From Sinorhizobium shofinae (lineage in GTDB: Bacteria; Pseudomonadota; Alphaproteobacteria; Rhizobiales; Rhizobiaceae), in NCBI GenBank assembly GCA_001704765.1, contig MBFK01000177.1, positions 62,001 through 126,000 on the forward strand: DNA of 64,000 nucleotides, in the 5' to 3' direction. Positions 35,568 through 44,324 of this stretch are shown piece after piece; positions within the stretch are counted from its first letter, which is position 1, and each line of letters begins with the position of its first letter. The notes beneath the pieces were generated by a model. The model was not told where the DNA came from. It saw only the letters and a program-made list of their open reading frames with translations, and made no database searches. Position numbers and translations under genes: made by a program.

Positions 35568-36362
35568 CTAGGCGGCGGCTTTTGTCGATTCGTTGAAGAA
35601 CAGTGCCTGGCTGATCAGTGCCTTGACCATTTCGGGATTGAAAGGCTTCGTCACCAGGAATGTTGGCTCTGGCCTTTCGCCGGTCAGGAGCCGCTCGGGG
35701 AAAGCGGTGATGAATATCACCGGCACGGCGCTGGTCTTGAGGATTTCGTTGACCGCATCGATACCGGAACTGCCGTCAGCGAGCTGGATATCGGCGAGCA
35801 CCATTCCCGGCTCGGACGTCTTGAAAAGCGCAATGGCCTCGTCCTTGGTTCGCGCGATGCCCGTCACCCGATGGCCGAGGCTTTCGACCATCTGCTCGAT
35901 GTCGATGGCAATCAGCGGCTCGTCCTCGATGATCATGATGTCGGTCGCAACCTGACGGGAGATTTCCTGCGAAGCGCGGTCGAGCAAGGAGGTGAGCTTG
36001 GCCGCATCGACGTCGAGTACTTCCGCGGCTTCCTGTGGGGTGAAGCCTTCGACGGACACGAGCAGGAAAGCCTGGCGGGCGACCGGAGAAACGGCCGCAA
36101 GATTAACGGAGGCGCGCTGCTCCCAGGCGAAGGGTGAAACGGGCTCGGGGACGAGCACCGCCGAAGACCCGAACAGCGAGGTGAAGAGACGAAACAAGGC
36201 CACCCTGTCGCTGCTAGCCTCGGGGAAAATGGAGGTATCGGCGATCAGCGCTTCGAGCACGGCCGCGACATAGGCGTCACCCGAAGTCTGAGACCCGGTC
36301 AGGGCGCGCGAGTACCGGCGCAGATAAGGAAGAAATGGAGCGATGCGGGTGGACAGTGTCAT
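35568..36362 (-). CDS. phyR: General stress response anti-anti-sigma response regulator PhyR (RsiB1)
   Basis: A 264-residue protein with an N-terminal sigma-factor-like domain (about residues 1-130) and a C-terminal receiver domain (about 140-260). The receiver has IIEDEPLIA, the phosphate-accepting Asp191 in MVLADIQLADG and the lysine in VTKPF. When phosphorylated it exposes the sigma-like domain, binds NepR and frees RpoE2. Corresponds to RsiB1 of S. meliloti. The ATG at 36362 lies 48 bp from the -10 element of a perfect EcfG promoter, so it is under positive feedback. Divergent from nepR-rpoE2. Confidence 0.95.
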   Translation of the reverse strand: MTLSTRIAPFLPYLRRYSRALTGSQTSGDAYVAAVLEALIADTSIFPEASSDRVALFRLFTSLFGSSAVLVPEPVSPFAWEQRASVNLAAVSPVARQAFLLVSVEGFTPQEAAEVLDVDAAKLTSLLDRASQEISRQVATDIMIIEDEPLIAIDIEQMVESLGHRVTGIARTKDEAIALFKTSEPGMVLADIQLADGSSGIDAVNEILKTSAVPVIFITAFPERLLTGERPEPTFLVTKPFNPEMVKALISQALFFNESTKAAA

Positions 36363-36409
36363 ACAGGACTCCCTCAATCCGTGTCTTTTGATCTTTGTTC
36401 CGCTGCGGA

Positions 36410-36434
36410 AACGTCCCGACGAAAAAAAGGTTCC
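36410..36434 (-). promoter_or_regulatory. RpoE2-dependent promoter of phyR
   Basis: On the minus strand GGAAC (36434-36430), 16 bases, CGTT (36413-36410) is an exact match to the EcfG/RpoE2 consensus. The start codon of phyR is 48 bp downstream. Confidence 0.8.
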
Positions 36435-36439
36435 GGAGC

Positions 36440-36465
36440 GGAACATTTCATTTTTCCGCTGCGTT
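36440..36465 (+). promoter_or_regulatory. RpoE2-dependent promoter of nepR-rpoE2
   Basis: GGAAC (36440-36444), 17 bases, CGTT (36462-36465) is an exact match to the EcfG/RpoE2 consensus and lies 73 bp upstream of nepR. Its -35 element is only five bases from the -35 of the divergent phyR promoter. Confidence 0.8.
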
Positions 36466-36538
36466 ATGGTGCAGGCGAAGTTTCAAGGGCGGCAGTCATA
36501 CAATGAGATATACTTCAGGAGCAGGGCGGACGGTCAGC

Positions 36539-36697
36539 ATGCGACCGAAGTCTGACGATCCAAATGCGCAGATCGCGGCAAAGCTGAAAGCACTTTACCT
36601 GTCAGTACAGGAAGAGGGTATTCCGGCTCGCTTCCTCGATCTTCTGGAAAAGCTTGAAGCCGTGGAAAAACGATCCATGCTGGATGGCAAGGAGTGA
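36539..36697 (+). CDS. nepR: Anti-sigma factor NepR (RsiA1)
   Basis: A 52-residue anti-sigma factor that holds RpoE2 inactive until PhyR-P takes its place. The conserved NepR core is visible: AAKLKALYLSVQEEGIPARF followed by LDLLEKLEAVE. The ATG at 36539 is preceded by GGACGG; an in-frame ATG at 36503 has no ribosome site. Its stop overlaps the first possible (GTG) start of rpoE2, so the pair is cotranscribed and probably coupled. Confidence 0.93.
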   Translation: MRPKSDDPNAQIAAKLKALYLSVQEEGIPARFLDLLEKLEAVEKRSMLDGKE

Positions 36698-36705
36698 GCG
36701 CCGGA

Positions 36706-37257
36706 ATGTCGGAAAACCAAGAGTTCAAGCGTGAGATGCTTGCGGCCCTGCCGAGCTTGCGCGCCTTTGCCATGTCGCTGATTGGTCGCCACGACCGGGC
36801 CGACGATCTCGTGCAGGACACCATCATGAAAGCGTGGGCCAAGCAGGACCATTTCGAGATGGGCACCAACATGAAAGCCTGGCTCTTCACGATCCTGCGC
36901 AACGAACTCTATAGCCAGATGCGCAAACGCGGCCGCGAGATCCAGGATAGCGACGGTCATTTTACAGAGACGCTGGCGCACCACCCGGAGCAATACGGTT
37001 CGCTCGATCTGCAGGATTTCCGGCGGGCCCTCGACCAGTTGCCGCCGGACCAACGAGAGGCGATCATTCTCGTCGGCGCTTCGGGCTTCTCTTATGAAGA
37101 GGCTGCGACGATCTGCGGCTGCGCGCTGGGCACGATCAAGAGCCGCGTCAACCGCGCACGCCAGCGCCTCCAAGAGATTCTCCAGATCCAGGGCGAGAAC
37201 GACTATGGGCCGGACGAAACCTCGGCGCCCATTACTTCGCGTGCTTTCGTGTCCTGA
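36706..37257 (+). CDS. rpoE2: General stress ECF sigma factor RpoE2 (EcfG)
   Basis: A 183-residue ECF sigma factor. Region 2 includes LIGRHDRADDLVQDTIMKAW and KAWLFTILRNELYSQMRKRGRE (read in parts); region 4 includes LPPDQREAIILVGASGFSYEE and CALGTIKSRVNRARQRL. It drives general stress genes through GGAAC-N16/17-CGTT promoters, examples of which flank this operon. The ATG at 36706 has AAGGAG about ten bases upstream; GTG at 36694 is an alternative that overlaps that site. Confidence 0.95.
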   Translation: MSENQEFKREMLAALPSLRAFAMSLIGRHDRADDLVQDTIMKAWAKQDHFEMGTNMKAWLFTILRNELYSQMRKRGREIQDSDGHFTETLAHHPEQYGSLDLQDFRRALDQLPPDQREAIILVGASGFSYEEAATICGCALGTIKSRVNRARQRLQEILQIQGENDYGPDETSAPITSRAFVS

Positions 37258-37469
37258 TAAATCCCCAACGCCACGACACTTCCTTCCTTATTTCTGCTTT
37301 GCAATGCGCGTTTACTCGAAGCAAAGATTGCTGCAGCGTTTTGAATTGCTGCATAGTTGCGCCGGCCAGTCCCGAAGTGGGGAACGGGCATCATTGCCTC
37401 GAAGAATGACCCCGGGCGTTCCGAACCATTCGGTCTTGCTGGCGAACGCGGCTTTGGAGATCGGGCCGA

Positions 37470-38975
37470 ATGCACGAGAAGGCAGAAGCAATGCTTCCCG
37501 CAATGGCTGAGACGCTCGGTTCGCGAGAGCGGCTCGGTATCTTGTATGCGGCCGTGCCGGACATGGCGGTCGCCGACAGCGACTTCGAACCGCTGGCGAA
37601 ACTGGCCGCCAGCCTTTTCGAGGCGCCGATCGCTCTCGTCACGATCGTCGATCATGAATGGGAATGGTTCAAAGCGGCCGTCGGGACGACGGAAACACGT
37701 ACACGCTCCGACGAATCCTTCTGCGCCCATGCGATTGGCGATCGCGATCGTGGCGCGTTTCTTGTGCTCGACGCGTCTCTGCACCCAGTCCTCCGTCATA
37801 ATCCAAAGGTCGCGCAAGCACCTTTCCTGCGATTCTATGCAGGGGCCCCGATAGTCCTGGGAGGACAGGCGGTGGGCACCGTCTGCGTCCTCGATAGGGC
37901 ACCACGCGCCGAGGTCGCCGTGAAACAGCTTGACGCGTTGCAACGTATCGCCGATTCCGCTGCCGCGCTGCTCAAGCTCAAGGACGAGGCGCGTCGGCGC
38001 GCACTCAAGGAGGCCGCGCTCTCACGCGAAGAACAGCGGCTCGCCATGGCGCTTGACGCCGCCAATGTCGGCAGTTGGCTCTGGGATATTCGCGCCGGGA
38101 CCGTGGCGGGCAATGGCGCGATGATGCGCATGTTCGGGCTGCCGGCGGAACGGACATTGAGCGCCAAGGCTGTCTTTGGCGCGATCCATCCGGACGATCG
38201 CGGCGCGACGTTTTCGAAGCTCAGGCAGGCGATGGCAGCCAACGAGGAATATGACGGCATGTTCCGGATTCGCGCGAACGGGCGCTGGCTGCTCGGCCGC
38301 GGCCGGGTGCACGACCGGGACAGCAAGGGTTCGGCGCTAAGCTTTCTCGGCATGACGATCGATGTCACCGAACAACAGGCTTCCGTGCAGCGGACCAGGC
38401 TGCTGCTGAAGGAATTGAACCACCGGGTCAAGAATACCCTTGCAATGCTGCAGTCGCTAGCACGCCAGACCCTTCGCCAGACTAGCGATCCGGCTGAGTT
38501 CATGACCGCCTTTGCCGGCAGGCTGCAGGCGATCTCCGAGGCGCATGGGCTGCTTTCGGATTACGAATGGGGGACGATCCGCCTCGCGGAACTGATTTCC
38601 AAGCAGCTTAAGCCCTATGTCAGTGACTATGCCGAGCAGGTGGAAATTCACAAGGACGAGGTCCTGCTCGGACCGGACCAGGCGGTCGGCCTCGGCCTGG
38701 TGCTGCACGAGTTGGCGACCAATGCGGTGAAATATGGTTCGCTGTCCGTGCCGAAGGGCAAGATCGTTCTGACGGCGCGCGGCGTCGTCGAGGAAGGCGG
38801 GGCCGTGCTGCACCTGACCTGGACAGAAGTCGGCGGGCCGCCGGTTCGCGAACCGCGCCGGCGCGGCTTCGGCTCGCTGTTGATCGAGCGGAGCCTCGAC
38901 AAGATCATCGGCAGTTCCGTCAAGGTCGAATATATGCCGGCCGGCGTCACCGCGCTGATCCGACTGCCGCTCTAA
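37470..38975 (+). CDS. rsiC: HWE-family histidine kinase of the general stress response (RsiC-like)
   Basis: A 501-residue soluble sensor kinase. A GAF domain (about residues 25-170, FEAPIALVTIVDHEWEWFK), a PAS domain (about 190-303, ending FLGMTIDVTEQQ) and an HWE/HisKA_2 kinase core follow. The phosphorylated His318 is in ELNHRVKNTLAMLQSLARQ, the N-box in LHELATNAVKYGSL, and the diagnostic W-x-E is in LTWTEVGGPP. By position it corresponds to RsiC (next to rpoE2) in S. meliloti, reported to control PhyR phosphorylation. No membrane segment. The start at 37470 has GGAG ten bases upstream; later ATGs at 37491 and 37503 are possible. Confidence 0.88.
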   Translation: MHEKAEAMLPAMAETLGSRERLGILYAAVPDMAVADSDFEPLAKLAASLFEAPIALVTIVDHEWEWFKAAVGTTETRTRSDESFCAHAIGDRDRGAFLVLDASLHPVLRHNPKVAQAPFLRFYAGAPIVLGGQAVGTVCVLDRAPRAEVAVKQLDALQRIADSAAALLKLKDEARRRALKEAALSREEQRLAMALDAANVGSWLWDIRAGTVAGNGAMMRMFGLPAERTLSAKAVFGAIHPDDRGATFSKLRQAMAANEEYDGMFRIRANGRWLLGRGRVHDRDSKGSALSFLGMTIDVTEQQASVQRTRLLLKELNHRVKNTLAMLQSLARQTLRQTSDPAEFMTAFAGRLQAISEAHGLLSDYEWGTIRLAELISKQLKPYVSDYAEQVEIHKDEVLLGPDQAVGLGLVLHELATNAVKYGSLSVPKGKIVLTARGVVEEGGAVLHLTWTEVGGPPVREPRRRGFGSLLIERSLDKIIGSSVKVEYMPAGVTALIRLPL

Positions 38976-39003
38976 GCTCTCATCCAGGCAAATCCGCAAA
39001 CAA

Positions 39004-39435
39004 TCAACGCCGGTCGCTGCGGCGCCGCCCTTTGCCGAGGCCGAGCAGGAGCCCTACGGCGATCGCCGTGCCGACTCCGAGTAGCGGCTGCCTCCGCAGG
39101 ATGCTTGAGGCGGCGGCGAGGGCGAGGTTCGTCTGAAGCAGCGAACGCCGGCGACGTTCGTCCAGGAGACGGCGGTCGCGCGCATTCAGCGCGGCCATAA
39201 CGGCAATAAGGACGAGGGCAGTTGCGAGGAGCACGATCGCAATCGCCACCGCGGCGACGATCGGCGAATAGCGGTCGGCGAGAGCAAGCGAAATCGCCAC
39301 GAGCCCGAACACATAGGCGGTGCCGAGAAGCACGGTGACGATCGCCCATAGGAGCGCATTGCGCTTGTAGCGGGAGGCCGCGGCGCCGAAGTCGGCTGCA
39401 AGCAAGGCGGTTAAGACGGCCCCTAAGGTCTGCAT
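39004..39435 (-). CDS. Small membrane protein, Phage_holin_3_6 / Actinobacterial-holin-X-like
   Basis: A 143-residue protein with two adjacent membrane helices (about residues 28-50 and 58-82) and a basic C-terminus (KGRRRSDRR). The pattern, together with the DUF883 gene just upstream on the same strand, is common in rhizobia, where such pairs often belong to the stress regulon. The ATG at 39435 follows GGGGAG. Despite the family name no phage genes are nearby. Function unknown; possibly envelope stability. Confidence 0.7.
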   Translation of the reverse strand: MQTLGAVLTALLAADFGAAASRYKRNALLWAIVTVLLGTAYVFGLVAISLALADRYSPIVAAVAIAIVLLATALVLIAVMAALNARDRRLLDERRRRSLLQTNLALAAASSILRRQPLLGVGTAIAVGLLLGLGKGRRRSDRR

Positions 39436-39557
39436 GCCAATTTCTCCCCATCGCACCGCGCCGAGGGCGCGTGACATCCCGTTCCTGCCGTCTGTCGCGC
39501 TCCCTTGACGCTGCGGATCGTTGGTCAAGTGGATCCACGGGCGCTGCCGCCTGGCGG

Positions 39558-39920
39558 CTAGCGCCGCAGAAGGGCTGCCGCGATGAGGCCGATTGCCGCG
39601 GCGGCGCCGAGGGTGGCGACCGGATGTTCGCGCACTGCCCGGCGAACCTCCCTTTCCGTGTCCGCATAACGGCTGCGCAGATCGGAAAGCATCTGCTCGC
39701 CGCTCTCCAGCAGGTCTTGCAGGTCCGATTCGGCTTGCTTGCGGGTGCTGCGGGCCTTGGCCTTGGCCTCTCGCGACGCCGCGACGCCCCTGTCGGCGAT
39801 CAACGCGACGAGTTGCGCTATGTCTTCCCGGATTTCGTGAAGCTGGTCCTCGATCGGTGCGTCGACCGCGCTGCCGTTGCGCTTCCTGGTGCTTGAACTT
39901 GAAAAGAGACCAGTTGCCAT
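39558..39920 (-). CDS. DUF883 (ElaB/YqjD-like) membrane-anchored protein
   Basis: A 120-residue protein with a coiled-coil middle (about residues 25-95, rich in Arg, Glu and Ala), the segment VRRAVREHPVATLGAAAAIG and a C-terminal helix ending ALLRR, as in ElaB/YqjD, which tether ribosomes or act at the inner membrane in stationary phase. Strong ribosome site AAAGGGAGCG. It is the first gene of a pair with the holin-like gene. Confidence 0.85.
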   Translation of the reverse strand: MATGLFSSSSTRKRNGSAVDAPIEDQLHEIREDIAQLVALIADRGVAASREAKAKARSTRKQAESDLQDLLESGEQMLSDLRSRYADTEREVRRAVREHPVATLGAAAAIGLIAAALLRR

Positions 39921-40050
39921 CTTGTCGCTCCCTTTGCTTCGCTGCTACGCCGGCCGTGGGCCGGCATTCTCGACGCTTGCAAGCCGGCGCGGCAGGCGAT
40001 CGCATCCGTTGCCTCGCCGCCGGCGCACCGGACTTGGCACGCTCGGGATC

Positions 40051-40075
40051 AACGCATGAGGGAGAAATTTGTTTC
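40051..40075 (-). promoter_or_regulatory. Weak EcfG-like promoter upstream of DUF883 gene
   Basis: On the minus strand GAAAC (40075-40071), 16 bases, CGTT (40054-40051) matches the RpoE2 consensus except for one -35 base, which is normally well conserved. It lies 131 bp upstream of the DUF883 start. Confidence 0.3.
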
Positions 40076-40116
40076 GATAAATCTTGACGTTGCCGCGGGG
40101 CGGGCACGTCGAGATA

Positions 40117-40905
40117 TCAAAGTGACGCCGTTTGCGGCAGTATGAAGGGGACATCTCGTGCCGGTGCGATGCTGACCTGCATCCGGCATCCGAAGACCGC
40201 TTCCATGGTCTCGTCGGTGAGGACGTCCTTCGCCGCACCGAGGGCGCGGATGCGGCCGGCTTTCATCACCACCATTTGGTCGGCAAACATCGCCGTCAGG
40301 TTGAGGTCGTGCATCACCGCTATGACGCCACCGCCTCGTTCGCAGAATTGGCGCGCCAGCCGCATGATGGTCAGCTGGTGGCGAATATCCAGGCTCGACA
40401 CCGGCTCGTCGAGCAGGAGGTAGCGGGGCTCGCCGTCGCGCACGGGTACGGCAATCTGGCAAAGCACGCGAGCAAGCTGGACACGCTGCTGCTCGCCGCC
40501 CGACAGCTCCTGGTAAAAGCGGCCGGAAAAGCCGGCGAGATCGACGGCTTCGAGCGCATCGTCGACAGTGCGATCACTGCCGGAAACATCTACACCGCCG
40601 GTTGAAAGGCCAAGACCAACGATCTCCCTGACCGTGAACGGGAAAGAGATGACCGTCGATTGCGGCAGGACGCCCCTTTTCAAGGCCAGTTCCCAAGGCT
40701 TCAGCCCGGCGATGTCATGACCGTTGATGGTCACCTTGCCCTTGGAAGGGCGAAGCTCGCCGGAGATCGCCTTCAAGGTCGTCGTCTTGCCGGAGCCGTT
40801 CGGGCCGACGATCGCCGTCATCCTTCCGGGCGCGGCTTCGAACGAGACGCCGTGAAGCACGGGCCGGCCGGCGAGGCGGACGGAGATGTCGGAGGCGCGG
40901 ATCAT
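40117..40905 (-). CDS. hmuV: Haemin ABC transporter ATP-binding protein HmuV
   Basis: A 262-residue ATPase of the FecE/BtuD class: Walker A GPNGSGKTTT, signature LSGGEQQRVQLARVL, Walker B YLLLDEPVSSLDIRHQ and switch VMHDLNLTAMFADQ. It powers haem transfer across the inner membrane. Last gene of the hmuP-S-T-U-V run; starts six bases after hmuU. Confidence 0.95.
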   Translation of the reverse strand: MIRASDISVRLAGRPVLHGVSFEAAPGRMTAIVGPNGSGKTTTLKAISGELRPSKGKVTINGHDIAGLKPWELALKRGVLPQSTVISFPFTVREIVGLGLSTGGVDVSGSDRTVDDALEAVDLAGFSGRFYQELSGGEQQRVQLARVLCQIAVPVRDGEPRYLLLDEPVSSLDIRHQLTIMRLARQFCERGGGVIAVMHDLNLTAMFADQMVVMKAGRIRALGAAKDVLTDETMEAVFGCRMQVSIAPARDVPFILPQTASL

Positions 40906-40911
40906 GTTAAG

Positions 40912-42033
40912 TCAAAGTCCCATGTTCGAGCGCCCGCGGAGCAGAACCCACAGGAAGAACGGCGCCCCAAGGAAGGCGGTGATAATGCCGATCGGCAGTT
41001 CGGCGGGAGAAACGATCGTGCGGGCCAGCATGTCGGCAAAAATCAGCATCGTGCCTCCAAGCAGGGCTGAGGCCGGCAGAAGGTAACGGTGATCCGGGCC
41101 GATGACGAGCCGCAGGAGATGCGGCACGACGATGCCGACAAAGCCGATGCCGCCGCTGACCGCGACGGAGGCGCCGGTTGCCGCGGCGACGCTGAAAATG
41201 GCGATGTTCTTGAGGCGCTGCACGGGCACGCCCATGTGGAAGGCGGCCGCCTCGCCGAGTGTGATCGCGTTCAGGCCCCGCGCCAGGAACGGGACGACGG
41301 AAAGCGATAGGAGGATGATCGGCCCGGCGGCCAAGATCTTCGTCCAATTGGCGCCGGCCAGGGAACCGAGGCCCCAGAAGGTAAGATCGCGCAACTGCTT
41401 GTCGTCGGCGACAAAGACGAGCACGCCCGTTACCGCGCCGGTGAGAGCGCCAAGCGCAATGCCGGCAAGCAGTATCGTGGCCACCGAGGTCTGACCGCTG
41501 CGTGTCGCGATGCGATAGAGGAGCATGGTCGTGGCGAGGCCGCCGCCGAAGGCGCCAAGCGGCAGCGCGTAAAAGCCGAAGAGCGCAAAGATCGGCCCGA
41601 ACGCGGTGCCGCCGAGAACGATCAGCAGAACGGCGCCGAGGCTCGCGCCCGAAGACACGCCGACAAGACCGGGATCGGCCAGCGGGTTGCGGAACAGCCC
41701 CTGCATCACGACGCCGGAGACGGCGAGCGCCGCGCCGACCAGCGTGCCGAGCACGGCGCGCGGCAGTCGGATATCCAGGATGATGATGCGATCGCGCATG
41801 CTCAAGGCCTGGTCAGCTGCCGTTTCGCCGACAAGCCAGCGGAAGACATTGCCAAGCGAAGCGTCGGCGGCGCCCGTCATGATCGAGGTCGCGAAGGTCG
41901 CGACGGCGAGGACCGCCAGGGCGGCGATGAGCACGCGCGCCAGACCCGATCGGTCGCCTTTCCGCCGCGCATCAGCGATGTTTGCAGAAAAGGCGGGTCC
42001 GCGCGTGCCGTCCATGACCTCACTGCGAGGCAT
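40912..42033 (-). CDS. hmuU: Haemin ABC transporter permease HmuU
   Basis: A 373-residue FecCD-family permease with about ten membrane helices and a cytoplasmic N-terminal extension of about 30 residues. Family motifs include LPRAVLGTLVGAALAVSGVVMQ and RNPLADPGLVGVSSGASLGAV (read in parts). Overlaps the 3' end of hmuT by 14 bases. Confidence 0.95.
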   Translation of the reverse strand: MPRSEVMDGTRGPAFSANIADARRKGDRSGLARVLIAALAVLAVATFATSIMTGAADASLGNVFRWLVGETAADQALSMRDRIIILDIRLPRAVLGTLVGAALAVSGVVMQGLFRNPLADPGLVGVSSGASLGAVLLIVLGGTAFGPIFALFGFYALPLGAFGGGLATTMLLYRIATRSGQTSVATILLAGIALGALTGAVTGVLVFVADDKQLRDLTFWGLGSLAGANWTKILAAGPIILLSLSVVPFLARGLNAITLGEAAAFHMGVPVQRLKNIAIFSVAAATGASVAVSGGIGFVGIVVPHLLRLVIGPDHRYLLPASALLGGTMLIFADMLARTIVSPAELPIGIITAFLGAPFFLWVLLRGRSNMGL

Positions 42034-42967
42034 TGGTCTTCTTTCCGTAGATTGCCGTGTTCAGTTCCCGGATCGCGCTTGCGGTGCGCGGGCCGAAACC
42101 GAGCAAGTGCAACCCGTCCATGCGGATGAGCGCCTTGTTTTTCGCCGCCGGCGTCAGGCTCAGAGCCGGAAGGGCGAAGAGTTCGTCGGGGCTTATTGCA
42201 TGGCTTCCGCCCCGATCCATCATCAGGATGACGTCCGGCTTTGCCTCGACGATTGCCTCGTCCGTCAGAGGCTTGTAGCCGCGAAAATTCTCGGTGGCAT
42301 TGATTGCGCCGGCAAGTTCGATGATGCCGCTGGCGGCCGTGCTCGTGCCCGAGGCCATGATCTTGCCGCCCTGGGTGCTGAGGATGAAGAGGACGCGCTT
42401 GCGCTCGCTCTCGGGGCGTGCATCGCTGTCGGCGAGCGCGGTGTCCAAGTCCTCCTCGACCGACCGGGCAAGCGCTTCGGCCTTGTCGGGAACGCCGAGG
42501 AAAGCGCCGACGGCGCGAATCTTGGCGAGGATGCCCGCTTTGTCATAGGTCTCGGCAATTGTCGTGAAGGGGATCTTCGCTTGCTTCAGCACGGCAAGCG
42601 CCTCGGGCGGGCCGCTGCCTTCAATTGCCACGATCGCCGCCGGGTTGACGGCGATTATGCCCTCCGGCGCCAATTGCCGCATATAGCCGACATTGGGGAG
42701 CTTCGCCGCTGCCTCGGGGTAAGTGCTCGTCGAATCGCGACCAACGAGTCGGTTCTCCTCGCCGAGTGCATAGATGGTCTCGGTCACCGCGCCGCCGATC
42801 GAAACGATCCGGGAAGTGTCCGGCTGCTCGACCGTCTCAGCCATTGCGGGGCTGAGAAGGGACGAGGAACCCGGCGCGAGCGCCGGCAGCAGGAAGGGTG
42901 TCGAAAGTGCGAAGGCGGCGAGCGCCAATTCCCAGCGGCGCAGACGGCGGAAGTCGAAGCCGTTCAT
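42020..42967 (-). CDS. hmuT: Periplasmic haemin-binding protein HmuT
   Basis: A 315-residue class III (cluster A) binding protein with a signal peptide of about 45 residues ending AMA-ET. Mature motifs RIVSIGGAVTETIYALGEENR and LPNVGYMRQLAPEGII are typical of haem-binding members; a tyrosine (GYMR) is in the position used as haem ligand in relatives. Start at 42967; 11 bp separate it from hmuS. Confidence 0.94.
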   Translation of the reverse strand: MNGFDFRRLRRWELALAAFALSTPFLLPALAPGSSSLLSPAMAETVEQPDTSRIVSIGGAVTETIYALGEENRLVGRDSTSTYPEAAAKLPNVGYMRQLAPEGIIAVNPAAIVAIEGSGPPEALAVLKQAKIPFTTIAETYDKAGILAKIRAVGAFLGVPDKAEALARSVEEDLDTALADSDARPESERKRVLFILSTQGGKIMASGTSTAASGIIELAGAINATENFRGYKPLTDEAIVEAKPDVILMMDRGGSHAISPDELFALPALSLTPAAKNKALIRMDGLHLLGFGPRTASAIRELNTAIYGKKTNASQ

Positions 42968-42978
42968 CCTGTCTCTCC

Positions 42979-44040
42979 TCAGGCTGCGGCGATGCTGTGG
43001 AGGTGCGGCAGGGTCTCGACCAGGCCGCGCCACTCCGGTCTTTCGGCATAGCCTTCCTTACGCTTGCCGAAGAACTGAATGACCATTTCACCCTTGGCAT
43101 CGAGTGCTTCCAGCGAGGTCACATGCCCGTCCGAAGTCGGTTTGCGCACCGCCCAGAGCTCGGCGATATGATCCGTGCGCAAATGCAGGTGGAATGTCGG
43201 GTCCATGACATTGAGCCACGGCCCCATGGCTGCGATATTCGCGACCGGGCCGGAGTGGATCTGGATGACGCCGGCATTGCCGACGAAGCACATGATGGGC
43301 AACTCGATCTCGGCGCTACCTCGCATCATCATCTCGATGCCACCCGCGTCGAGCTGCCAGGCCAGATCGTCGCCGACGGCATGCAAGGCTTGGCGCCGGC
43401 CGATTTTCAGGTTGCGCAACATGCCGTGAAACTGATGGGTGTCGGTCAGCTTCGTCCAGTGGTCGCGCAGCGCTTCCGTATCGACGGCTATGCCGGTCCC
43501 GTCGTCGCCCGCCGGTGCACCGACCTCGGCAACCAGTTCGTGCGATTGGTCCTCGAGGCGGAATTCCGCGACGATCCTGTTGTAGGCTTCAAGATCCGAA
43601 GTCGGACGCAGGTGGATCTTGTGAACCGCATTACCCCATTTGTCGAAGAACTGCAGGCTGCGGCGGACGTCGCCATTGGCGCCGGTCTTCGACACGGCGA
43701 AGCCGTGCGCCCAGGCGGATGGAAATACGCGCAGATCAATTTCGGATCCCAGCACGAGGCTTGCAGCCGGGCCCGCCTTGACGTTCTCGTAGACGCCGAT
43801 CTTCTCGTGGACGGCAGTTTCATTGCGGGTGAGCGCCATAACCTCGCCCAGTTCCTCGGCGCGCTCCAGGAAACGATTGGCATCGGCATCGATGCGGCTT
43901 GCCGTCAGTCCGCATCCGGCGGCAACGAGGGCCGCCTCGGAAATGCCGAGCTGGGCGGCTATGTCGCGCTCGCGCAGCGTCGGGTTCGCCGCGCGGTAGG
44001 CGCGGATCTCGGTGGGAGTAGGGCGCGTGCTGTCGATCAT
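42979..44040 (-). CDS. hmuS: Haem transport/degradation protein HmuS (HemS/ChuX type)
   Basis: A 353-residue cytoplasmic protein of two repeated HemS domains. It has ERDIAAQLGISEAALVAAGCG at the N-terminus, and the second domain includes GNAGVIQIHSGPVANIAAMG and FHLHLRTDHIAELWAVRKPT. Relatives bind haem after import and store or break it down. It follows hmuP by 11 bp and precedes hmuT. Confidence 0.95.
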   Translation of the reverse strand: MIDSTRPTPTEIRAYRAANPTLRERDIAAQLGISEAALVAAGCGLTASRIDADANRFLERAEELGEVMALTRNETAVHEKIGVYENVKAGPAASLVLGSEIDLRVFPSAWAHGFAVSKTGANGDVRRSLQFFDKWGNAVHKIHLRPTSDLEAYNRIVAEFRLEDQSHELVAEVGAPAGDDGTGIAVDTEALRDHWTKLTDTHQFHGMLRNLKIGRRQALHAVGDDLAWQLDAGGIEMMMRGSAEIELPIMCFVGNAGVIQIHSGPVANIAAMGPWLNVMDPTFHLHLRTDHIAELWAVRKPTSDGHVTSLEALDAKGEMVIQFFGKRKEGYAERPEWRGLVETLPHLHSIAAA

Positions 44041-44051
44041 CGGTCGTCTCG

Positions 44052-44282
44052 CTATTTATTCAGAATCAACTTGCCCTGTCGGGTGATCCTCATCCGGTAG
44101 ATCGCGTCGTCATGGGAAATCAGGATCTCGCTGGCGCCGCGGAAAAGCTCGTGGCTTTCCACAATCGGCTGCGAGCGGTTGGTCACGCTCGGCGCCGGCG
44201 AGGATCGGGAGGTATCGGGGTCGTTCGGTGTCACGGTTTCGGCCAGCTTACGAGGGGCGGAAGCAAGGCGATATCCCCTCAT
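44052..44282 (-). CDS. hmuP: Haemin uptake protein HmuP (HemP family)
   Basis: A 76-residue protein whose C-terminal 40 residues are a clear HemP domain (SHELFRGASEILISHD, then YRMRITRQGKLILNK). HmuP in rhizobia is needed for expression of haem receptor genes. The start at 44282 has a GAGAGGA site unusually close to the ATG; a start at 44300 would add six residues. It is the first gene of the hmu operon, with a TGA-N9-TCA iron motif 28 bp upstream. Confidence 0.9.
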   Translation of the reverse strand: MRGYRLASAPRKLAETVTPNDPDTSRSSPAPSVTNRSQPIVESHELFRGASEILISHDDAIYRMRITRQGKLILNK

Positions 44283-44309
44283 TCCTCTCGCGCATTCCAA
44301 TTAGTATCT

Positions 44310-44324
44310 TGACTGCATTACTCA
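44310..44324. promoter_or_regulatory. Iron-responsive operator (TGA-N9-TCA) upstream of hmuP
   Basis: TGACTGCATTACTCA has the TGA-N9-TCA form described for RirA-type iron-responsive operators in Rhizobiales. It is 28 bp upstream of hmuP, so binding would block the operon when iron is sufficient. The divergent secreted-protein gene starts 103 bp to the other side. Confidence 0.5.

Noticed and set aside
37358-37470. Possible RpoE2 promoter before the stress kinase (GGAAC at about 37381)
   Set aside because: No CGTT or similar -10 element at 16-19 bases downstream, so the match is incomplete.
39004-39435. Phage origin suggested by the holin-like family name
   Set aside because: No phage structural, integrase or lysis genes are nearby; paired with a DUF883 gene it is an ordinary rhizobial envelope protein.
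41606-43051. 481-codon plus-strand frame opposite hmuU and hmuT
   Set aside because: Antisense to two clear haem-uptake genes; biased composition.
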